DNA of 17,479 nucleotides from Asterionellopsis glacialis (lineage: Eukaryota; Bacillariophyta; Plagiogrammaphyceae; Rhaphoneidales; Asterionellopsidaceae). The stretch is from the NCBI GenBank assembly GCA_014885115.2, contig WKLE02001335.1, positions 1 to 17,479 of the forward strand. The letters are read 5' to 3'. The notes below the pieces were generated by a model. That model was not told the DNA's origin. It saw only the letters and a program-made list of their open reading frames with translations, and made no database searches. Positions 9,919 to 17,479 of this stretch are shown piece by piece (positions within the stretch are counted from its first letter, which is position 1; every line of letters begins with the position of its first letter). Made by a program: the position numbers and the translations under genes.

Positions 9919-9936
9919 TGACGTGCTCACACGTCA
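9919..9936. promoter_or_regulatory. inverted pair of CRE-like sites upstream of PIG-O
   Basis: The sequence reads TGACGTG-CTCA-CACGTCA, two perfect 7-base inverted arms around a 4-base spacer, about 195 bases upstream of the PIG-O start codon. Each arm has the ACGT core recognised by bZIP factors, and TGACGT/ACGTCA are the established CO2-cAMP-responsive elements of diatoms. The symmetry suggests a dimer or paired-dimer site. Regulation of this gene is inference. Confidence 0.4.
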
Positions 9937-9994
9937 CACTAGAGGATTAGGAACAACCAGGGTTCCAGAGCCTGGCATTGTGGGGACTTTGGAC

Positions 9995-10200
9995 CAGTAA
10001 CATTTACCTGGGGGTATCGGTACTGTACTAGAGGACCTAAGGACTAACCGGTTCCTACGGGTAGATAGAGGACCTAAGTCCTACTAGGACCTCTAGGTTC
10101 TCGGGACTAAATAGGTCCTCTAGAGAGAGGACCTACACTAGAGGATAGGTACCAGGTACCAAGTCCTAAGGTACCTTGTACCGGTAGTCCTCAAGTCCCG
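9995..10200. repeat. dense palindromic repeat block (GTACC and AGAGGACCTA)
   Basis: TAGAGGACCTA occurs at 10029-10039 and 10066-10076, and as its exact inverse TAGGTCCTCTA at 10112-10122; AGAGGACCTA recurs at 10126-10135. GGTACCAGGTACC sits at 10148-10160, identical to the copy at 17423-17435. The block could fold into many alternative hairpins. It contains no frame and no obvious target-site duplication. Confidence 0.6.
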
Positions 10201-10380
10201 CAAGGTCAAACAGGCCTTTTGAGATCGAAGAGATTCACGTAGACCTATGACGATTTCAGACAGAGGTTCGTTGAGGATTCAAGATGGGAGAAAAGTGAGG
10301 AAATACGGTCTATATTATATTTGATATAACACAGAATCTAACCACTCTACTGATTAGGAGTAGTTTGGATAGACTATAAT

Positions 10381-13300
10381 CTATACGACCACTTGCGTTC
10401 CGAGCAAGCTCAATAGTACGCCTGGATTTCCATCCAAGAACTGAACTAAACTTGACCGCGGAAATACCATGACAACACATCCCTCAGCTCCAGCTATCAT
10501 ATTTGATGTATGGCAATGATGGTCTCTTGTCCTTTCCCTAACGCTGCTGCTGTCTATTTTCTCCTCTCGCCGCGTTGAGTGGTGGATATGAGCCAAAGAA
10601 CCGCTTACCATTCGAGATGTGTCTGATAGCAAGTGACCACGGCTGAAAACCAAGCCTGCAGTGTACGCTCGTCTTGAGTACAACCGCGCAAGTACCTTGT
10701 TAGCAAAACGGTCACGTGCATTTCTCATCCGTTCTTCCTTGGGTATCAAGTCTTTTGATTGGTCATACACATCCAACTCCATCTCTTCCACACGCAGCTG
10801 TAAACCGATTTCGAGCCTTGCATACTCACTATTCGGAGGTACATTGATCAATTGTTTGTCTTCCTCTATTATTTGTAAAGCCTCCCGTCTGGGCCTCTCC
10901 GAAATCGGAAACATGTTACCTGTACTGCAACGGCGATTCAAGATGCGTTGCTCTTCTGGTTTCGTAGCGAAATGCCCTGTACCAGTAACAATTAGGAAGG
11001 CATAGTCTACAGGTTGGCCGACACGCCACAGGTAATGACCAGCCTCAAAGAATCGGGGACCCTCTGCGAGAGATTCCAAGTGCCGCTTTTGAAGGGCAGT
11101 TAATTTTCCCAAAGCTGAGTTGCACTTCAATACCTCCAACACACTGTCATATGCATACCAGTGGTTCGGTACCTGGTCTTCGATACGGTATCCCTCCCCG
11201 TTCGTACTTAAATAGTTTAGATCTGTTTGTGCCAATATCTCATTTCGCATTATTTGTGCCTTCATTGCAGCCTCCTCAGCTGCTTGTTTCTCTTTCAAAG
11301 CCAAATACTTTCGGAAGAGTTTCGATCCATTTTTCAAAATCTCATGAAGATCTTTCATGTTTAGCATGATCACTTTGACTCCTTCGGCCGATAAGGCGAC
11401 AACATCTTTTGACGTTTCTCCATTTGGTACCTCTGCAGAACGCTCAGTATCTGGCTGAAGCGCTAGGGGTCCTGTCCAGTCACCTGCATGCCACACTGTT
11501 GGATTAAATCTTCGCAGTAGACCATCGCCAGACTCAACATACAGGAGTGTCTCATTATGCATATCGAACTCACTGGCGGCCTGATTATGTTCGTAGCCAA
11601 GAGAATATTCTTCAATAGAAAGATTTCCACCCTCAACGGATGGTTCTCTTTCCACACATGTCCCTTCCCATACCACACAAAGTACTTCTCCGCGGCGATG
11701 AGCAGGTATAACAACTTGATTCGCGCAAAACATTTCAACCTGAGCAATTTCAAGCACCTCCATAGTATTCGCATATGACAGACTCGAAAGGAATGGAACA
11801 GCCGAGAGAAGATTGAGAATGAACCAAGCATCTGACACACATGTTGGACGAAGGAAGACAAGAGGTGGAAGTGCAGTTGAGTCTCTTTCACTTGCGCTTT
11901 GCTGTTTTACCACGGACTCGGTGCAAGGTCCTACAAAATCACCCGCCACAGTTATATTTGGATAGCCACCGTCATCGAGACTGGCAATATCCAGTAGCCC
12001 GGCTGTTTTACTTGCTGACGATGGTGATGGTCTTGTCACCCGACCCGATGAGTCACTGGTCTCTACACTTCTTCTACGACCATTACTTTCATCGGTTTTG
12101 TAATCCATAGCGCCATTTGTTCTGCTAGATCCCGGCAGGGTAGCTGGCTTGTTGAGCTGATCTAGGCGGATGGTACCTGCAGTCCCAGTCGGTGCGACTC
12201 GCAAGTCACAATCACTCGGGAGTGCCGAAGTGTGTACGACATAAAGCCGCTGCTTCACCCTCTCTGGTAGTGCTGTCAGTACAGAAAGTGGAGTATGGAT
12301 TGGGGGCGCACCAGCCTCATGTAGCAACACATCACATTCTTGCAAAGGTAGACGTCGTAGGTCATCCGCGCGCTCTTTTGTAAGGACACCCTGTACATAT
12401 AGTACGAAAATGAATTCTGTTAAAAACAAGTGGTTGCAAAAACAACAATGTACAGAAGTAATTACAGCGCACTTACCATTTTTTCCAAACTATCGATCAT
12501 TGGAGGGCTATTTAAATGATCTCCAGTAAAAACCATAGACCGTCCTCTCCACTCTACTTTAAACGCGATGCATGGAATTGTATGGAGTGTATAGGTGAAG
12601 TTAAATATTGCTCCTTGGAACTTCAAGGGCTGTCCCACGATTGCGGGACGATGTCGATGACTGTGTCGAAGCAGTGCCGGGCTGAGCCCAGAAAGAGCTG
12701 CGTATTTGCGGATAAAACTCTTATAAATTGTTGGCGTGGTGATAATTGCAACTCTTGATCCAGTCATCACCTTTTGAAATGTTCCCGCATCGTGATCTGC
12801 GTGGCAATGTGTGATCATGATTGCCATTATCATTTGCGGTCTAATACCTTCACGTTCCAGGGTTGCTGACGAGTACGGAGGCGGATCGATCATCACACCT
12901 CGACCGTTGATCCACAACACATAGCCACTAGTTGATCCATTCTTATCAAATCCGTGAGAATTCCCCAAAACTGTAACCCCGAAAGAAGGTGGATGGAATG
13001 TTGGCGGAATGACCGGTCTTGGGATACTGAATTGAATACCCTGCTGAGAATGAGAGCTATCACTATCATCATCGCTATCAGCTCCATCAAGACCGTCATC
13101 ATACTTCTTCGAAATGGTTGAAGCCTTTACCTTATCACTGTCCATGTCTGTCGCAAGGAATCCCTCAACAGCCATTTCATCAGGAACCCGCACTGTTCCA
13201 CTAAAACGAGCTTTTCCGACAATATAATTGTTTTCATCGATGTCATGAACAATATACTCAGTCCCACCTGTCATTTTAAAAATTTCTACCCTTGGGGTTC

Positions 13301-15049
13301 GATTCGTCGCCCTCTCTTCCTCCGTAGCTGTTGGTGGATACACAGTTGCAACCTCGCCTTTGTAAAAAAAATCGAGAAAGGAAAAATGTGAGTAAAAAAA
13401 AGGCAAGAACAACGCAACCCCAAAATCACGTTTTAAAACGTACCAAGCCATTTCGCCTGAGAGTACATCCAAGAGTTACGGCTTGGATCATCTTCATCGT
13501 CACTTGCTAGCATGAATGAAGCCCCATCTGCCCACGACATTCCGTCACGACTTCTGCCTCCTTTGCTCATGAAGGAACCCATGCTGTCCATGCTTCCTCG
13601 CCGGGCAGGTTTCTTCACCTCTGTAAAAGAAGTAGCTGCATTTGCTTCTTTGTCAGGACTGGCTGGAACCCTCTGGACTAGAGCATCAAGGGAAAACCGT
13701 TTCTTAAAATCAGGATCCGACCTCGTGCGTCGAAAAATTGGACGTTCTTTCTCGAGCGAACCACGCTCTTGTTCCCCCAAATCTTCCTCGGTACCTAGGC
13801 TTTCGCAGACTTCATGATCTTCTGGCACAGCCATGGCCCGGGCTGCAGATCCATCATTTTCTTCGTCTCCAATACCAAATGTTGTGTGGCGTCGTCTGCT
13901 TTCTGAGTGGTGCATTTCATCCCCGCTTCCATATTTTTCAGCCGGTGGCAGTGGAGGTACGCCCAAAGTAACGTCACCCGAAGCATTCGGTCTCGACTGC
14001 TGAGATCCCTTGAAATGACAAAAGTCAAGAAGCATATCAATAGTCAATTCCTCATAATTACTGGACTCCTCTGCTGTTCTAAAATGATAAAATTCCTTGT
14101 AGAAATTAGGTCGAGCCTCTTTTGGGAAGCTCGGATCAAAGTCTTCGTCTTCGCTAGTCAAAGGATTATCATGATTCCGAAAAATAGCTGGTCCAAGTAG
14201 GGTTTCCCCAAACACTCTGCGAATATTATTTTCAGCATCATCAGAGTCTACAACTAGCGTGCATCGCTTCATACGGATGAAATAATTAAAATAGGCTGGA
14301 AATTCAAATTCCGCAAGGTTGATTCCAAGAGCAGGACCCATCTCCCGGCAAAAACGCTCGACTGGAACAATATACACACTGGGCACACCAAAGCCAAGCC
14401 GCATGCTGTCTTTAATAGTTTCTGGTGGTATTCCAAATTGTATCCTCCCAACTGCATCTGTGTCTAGACTAATACCGCCTCTAGGCAGCCGATCAATTTC
14501 CATTACGGGGACGGAAGCGTATCCTGCTACAGTTGCTGGATCATCGTAAATTCTTGACCTAGTACGGCGATTGATGGGTTTTCCCTGTCGCGATGAAATA
14601 TGATTCGGAAGTGGGCTGCTGACATCGGATACATCTGTAATTGAATCGTTGCTATCTTCTTCAGTACCAATATTTCCCATCGAGGCACTTAAGCGGTTTA
14701 TCGGCGGTCCATTGATATTTCTTCCCTGTGTTCTGGCGATCGGCAATGGCACATCAGGCAGCAGCTCACCAGGAACACTACTACCGCCAGAAGCAGAGCC
14801 TGCACCTAGGAGCAGCGCTTGAGCTCGCTGTGTTAGCAGGTTCACCCCCGATGACCGCCTCACGGGTAGCGATCCAGTATTGTTAATGCTGTTGCTGTTG
14901 CTGTTGCTGTTGCTGATACTGCTCTCTCCCCTTTCTGTTGCTTGAGCTTTTGCTTTCGGCTGGAGATCGCCCCAGGAGGCATTCAACCGTTCTGCTTCCT
15001 CCTGAGGTCGTGATGGGAGGTTTCCCGAACATGAATGTGTCCTTCTCAT
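10381..15049 (-). CDS. metallo-beta-lactamase phosphodiesterase with two cyclic-nucleotide-binding domains (GbpA/GbpB-like)
   Basis: Three exons (15049-13444, 13357-12477, 12390-10381; two 86-base GT-AG introns) encode 1498 residues. The ATG at 15049 is the first after an in-frame TAG at 15082-15080. Residues 1-160 are low-complexity with an Asn-Ser run; about 165-345 form an unnamed compact module; 350-535 are acidic and basic linkers with RRxS sites. The metallo-beta-lactamase domain (about 655-905) shows THCHADHDAG (H719, H721, D723, H724), H794, FTGDH (D815), LLHEAG (853) and VVHTS (H882), so all metal ligands appear present. Two cNMP-binding domains follow (about 1020-1193 and 1246-1498). 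This order matches Dictyostelium GbpA/GbpB, cyclic-nucleotide-stimulated phosphodiesterases of the class II fold, so cGMP or cAMP hydrolysis in the cytosol is the best guess. Both phosphate-binding cassettes lack the usual Glu, and the second domain carries a large insert, so regulation by ligand is doubtful. Confidence 0.82.
14888..14914. repeat. hexanucleotide microsatellite GCTGTT x4.5 inside coding sequence
   Basis: GCTGTT is repeated four times plus GCT on the plus strand. Read on the minus strand in the frame of the GbpA-like gene it encodes alternating Asn and Ser near residues 46-54. Another frame would read polyglutamine, but that frame is a shadow. Copy number is likely to vary between strains without breaking the frame. 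Confidence 0.7.
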
Positions 15050-15825
15050 GTTTGTCAACAAGATGAAAGAAGGCACCCTCTAGCAACGCCAACACCAACG
15101 TCCTCAGGCCCCAAGGAGGCTCGTTGCTCCAGCGGAGGTGCTTTACGTAGAAGGCCTACTGGAGTCTACGTGAGGCTTATTTGCGTACCGAAAGTGTCAG
15201 AGAAAAAAGACCGTCTCAATGGGTCTGCTAGAGTTGTGGTAAAAGCAGCGAAGAAACCACTTTTAAACTAGGATTCAAAATTGAAAAAAAGGTATCCTCT
15301 AAAAGCCGCTTCCTCAATCCGAACAACGGACACGGAACCGGTAACACCACCACCCTCTTAATAATGCTCTCTTGCCCTGCTCTTTCCGGATCAGCCTTTT
15401 GCTATTGTTGTTGGGCTGTACTTTGTTTTTGACGCGGCAACACAGCAGTCACGATCGGCAGCAACGCACGGACGAAAATGGTCAGTGCAATATCCAGTGC
15501 AGTATTATTATTTTAGTAGTTTGTACAGGCATGCGCAGTTTTCATTTGTACAGAAATAGTACTTGAATGCTTATAACCGGTCATAGTTTGGGTCCATTAT
15601 ACAAAAGGTAAAGAAACAAGCTCAAATATACTCATTGAAAAAATACTATTGATCAAAGATATACCATGATGTACTTCCACCATTGCTCTCATTTTGCGTG
15701 ATGAAATGATAATAGCAGCTTACAGACACATTACGACAGAATTTCTCTATATACTTTCCGGACAGGAGAACAGTGATGTGGGGTACGAAAAAAGACCACA
15801 GAAATTCAAGAATAAGACTATGATA
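15050..15825. other. upstream region of the GbpA-like gene, no gene seen
   Basis: This should hold the promoter and 5' leader of the minus-strand gene that starts at 15049. Open frames here (for example 15035-15271 and 15372-15566 on plus) lack good ATGs or codon character. One TGACGC, a CO2-cAMP-element variant, occurs at 15430-15435, but a single 6-base match is expected by chance. Confidence 0.45.
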
Positions 15826-15880
15826 CCTAGTAGGTCCTCCTACTAAATAAGTACCGGTTCAACTGTGATACCAAGTACTG
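15826..15880. repeat. GTACC/AGGTCCT-type repeat cluster
   Basis: GATACCTAGTAGGTCCTCC, AAGTACCGGTT and ATACCAAGTACTG lie close together and use the same degenerate words as the clusters at 2341, 9995 and 17226. Copies are short and diverged. Confidence 0.4.
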
Positions 15881-15968
15881 TAGTTAGTGGGAATAACATC
15901 CGTAGTGAAGATCCATCAGAAATCAAGGTCCATATTTTCATATTTTTTTACTCTAAGTGTTTGGCGTT

Positions 15969-16035
15969 CACGAGTCTAGGACCTATGACTCGTGAAGAAC
16001 ATGCAAACAAGTAGACTCGTGAACATGCAAGCAAG
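15969..16035. repeat. hairpin plus imperfect direct repeat
   Basis: CACGAGTC (15969-15976) and GACTCGTG (15987-15994) are perfect inverted arms, and the loop contributes TAGG/CCTA, giving a 26-base near-palindrome with one bulged T. The right arm begins a direct repeat: GACTCGTGAAGAACATGCAA at 15987 and GACTCGTGAACATGCAAGCA at 16014, differing by a 3-base gap and one substitution. No gene is adjacent. Confidence 0.55.
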
Positions 16036-16640
16036 ACTAGAGATCCAATTTTGTATTTTATGTCTTGCGTTACTCCTATAGAGTTGTTAAAGTTAGCATA
16101 GCAGCATTTTAATTTCTAACATACAAATTTGTGAGTCTTTGTTGTAGCTTGTTGCCTTGATTTCAACATGTATCGAATATCGGATGACCGCTTTGTCACT
16201 ACGGAGTGATATCTCCCACCTGAGCCAGTGCGGGGCAAACTGTTTACACATATCTCACAGGAAGCAAAAAACTGAAGAATCAGCGTAAGTAACAGGGATA
16301 TTTACAGCGACTTTGAGAAGAGCCTTTTCGCGAAAACCGAAGTCAAGCGCTGTTTCGCCACGACAGGTACATAGAACTAGACTACAGACTACCGTTATGG
16401 ACATCGCTACAAGTAGGTCAAATAGCAGGATCTCCATTGGCAGTGACATTTTGTATACAGTAGACTGGCTGTAAATCTCTGCTTCTTGGCGAACCACGCA
16501 CTGCTTTATTTTCGGTTAGGACTGCTGTAGAGGTCCTAACTTTCGACCTTTTATCCTTTCTCTCGTGCATCCGGTGAAAGCTGTATTACTTGTCGGTCCC
16601 ATTCCAATTACATCATCATGGCTTTGTGTTGGAAAAAAAG
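16036..16640. other. intergenic stretch, nothing supportable
   Basis: I see no gene, RNA or repeat. A minus-strand frame at 16255-16497 (80 codons) contains a hydrophobic segment, but its first codon is GTG; starting from the internal ATG leaves 64 residues with no family resemblance. Confidence 0.4.
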
Positions 16641-16830
16641 GTACTTGGTAGTCTAGTCCTACGGTAAAGCATACAGATAGTAAAAATAGTAATTTCTATT
16701 TTTTATGCACTTCTTATACCACGTTTACAGTCCTTATGTAACTGTACCTAGGTACTCCCAGTACCTGTTAACCCGATCGAGTACCTGGTAAATGCACCAG
16801 GTACCAGGTAATAAATATAATACGGATGGA
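16641..16830. repeat. GTACC-type palindromic repeat cluster
   Basis: The cluster includes TACTTGGTAGTCTAGTCCTA, ACTGTACCTAGGTAC, CAGTACCTGTTAAC, GAGTACCTGGTAAATG and AGGTACCAGGTA (16799-16810). The last shares its GTACCAGGTA core with the copies at 2841, 10149 and 17424. Confidence 0.5.
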
Positions 16831-17225
16831 TACCTGTAAGAAGTGAAATACGGTATTCTCGCCAATGACCGTGACCCTCATACGATACGACAGCATTCAC
16901 GAGTGCCGTAATTTTTTTTCTATTACTGTATCGAACTGTACTGTACTTTATCTACCTTTTTCATTATGTAAATTAATGGTTCTTCAAGATAATACCGCCA
17001 TCAGGTAAAGTATAATCAAATCTCGTATTATGGAAATGAAGAATGCTTATATTTAGTTGGTACAATCTTAATTTATTGATGAAAAAGATACTAGGGTTCC
17101 GGTTTTAACTTTGACAGAACTTTATTTTAAAAAAATATAAGTATAAGCTATTTATGTAAGATATTTTGTATTTTGTATTTTGGTCATTAGAAAAAGTATT
17201 ATATATGAGTCTACTGTATTTTTTT
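16831..17225. other. AT-rich intergenic stretch, nothing supportable
   Basis: The bases are AT-rich with T and A homopolymer runs. No frame, RNA gene or clear repeat could be supported. Confidence 0.4.
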
Positions 17226-17479
17226 TAAACAAGGACTGTACAGGTACAGTTACTGTACAGTACTTTAGTAAGTACCTACTATGTGCTTCTGCACCGTATT
17301 GTACAAAAACAGTACGGTAAAATTTTGAAAGTTGATTCCTCGGTACCTGGTAAATAGTAATTAGTAGTACCTGTAAGTATCTCTGCGGGTGCATACCGAC
17401 CGTACCTGGTACCTAATACCCTGGTACCAGGTACCTGTACCTTTCGTGGCAAATAGGTTTGTAAGTACCAGGCCTACGG
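17226..17479. repeat. GTACC-type palindromic repeat cluster at the window edge
   Basis: This block has the richest GTACC content in the window: GTACAGGTACAG, CTGTACAGTAC, CGGTACCTGGTAA, CGTACCTGGTACC, the 12-base palindrome CCTGGTACCAGG (17420-17431) and GGTACCAGGTACC (17423-17435). The final GTACCAGGCCTACGG continues past the edge. The repeat does not appear to encode anything. Confidence 0.6.

Larger units (their letters stand above)
9726..10380. other. spacer: PIG-O promoter region and 3' flank of the GbpA-like gene
   Basis: These 655 bases separate two tandem minus-strand genes, so they must contain the PIG-O promoter and the end of the upstream transcript. They hold no coding frame. The PIG-O-proximal half has the CRE-like palindromic pair at 9919-9936. 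The middle (about 9995-10200) is a dense block of short palindromic repeats. Confidence 0.55.

Noticed and set aside
9995..10200. CRISPR-like array
   Set aside because: The repeats are short, palindromic, unevenly spaced and degenerate, and the DNA is eukaryotic.
11463..11891. 142-codon minus-strand frame inside the GbpA-like gene
   Set aside because: Alternative reading frame of the same exon; the cyclic-nucleotide-domain frame is clearly the real one.
15050..15076. Nine-residue N-terminal extension of the GbpA-like protein
   Set aside because: It would need a GTG start; the first ATG after the upstream in-frame TAG is at 15049.
14883..15098. Polyglutamine-ending small frame at the start of the GbpA-like gene
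   Set aside because: It is the hexanucleotide repeat read in another frame; the Asn-Ser frame continues into the conserved protein.
15372..15566. 64-codon frame with a signal-peptide-like Leu run
   Set aside because: It starts with TTG, has no good ATG before the hydrophobic run, and lacks neighbours or similarity.
16255..16497. 80-codon minus-strand frame with a membrane-like segment
   Set aside because: First codon is GTG; from the internal ATG only 64 residues remain, without recognisable features.
1..17479. tRNA or rRNA genes
   Set aside because: I saw no tRNA-like arm set with a GTTCRANNC box in intergenic DNA and no rRNA-like sequence; a covariance scan would be decisive.

Overview
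The window is eukaryotic nuclear DNA, most likely from a diatom or another stramenopile. The genes have short GT-AG introns (76-138 bases), the coding GC content is moderate, a GPI-anchor enzyme is present, and intergenic DNA is full of short GTACC-type palindromes. The lineage is inferred from style and gene content; no marker gene settles it.

Layout. Bases 1-1790 are AT-rich. The A-rich strand flips near base 325, between two divergent ATGs, and broken coding-like frames run away from that point. This looks like the decayed remains of a foreign or mobile element, but I cannot name it. Bases 1790-3590 hold no convincing gene; they carry scattered GTACC palindromes and one perfect TGACGTCA site. 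Bases 3592-6162 (+) encode an 856-residue Ser/Pro-rich, probably disordered phosphoprotein of unknown function. It converges on a five-exon minus-strand gene (9725-6562) for GPI ethanolamine phosphate transferase 3 (PIG-O/Gpi13 type, 916 residues as spliced here). Upstream of that gene is a 655-base spacer with a palindromic pair of CRE-like sites and a dense block of GTACC/AGAGGACCTA repeats. Next, also on the minus strand, is a three-exon gene (15049-10381) for a 1498-residue protein that joins a metallo-beta-lactamase-fold phosphodiesterase domain to two cyclic-nucleotide-binding domains, the architecture of Dictyostelium GbpA/GbpB. Bases 15050-17479 contain no gene I can support; they hold a hairpin with direct repeats and further GTACC repeats.

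The three genes do not form a pathway. PIG-O acts in the ER on GPI lipids. The GbpA-like protein is a probable cyclic-nucleotide signalling enzyme. The phosphoprotein is unassigned. The most interesting object is the GbpA-like protein: its catalytic metal ligands look intact, but both cyclic-nucleotide-binding domains appear to have lost the Glu that normally contacts the ribose, and the second domain is interrupted by a large insert.
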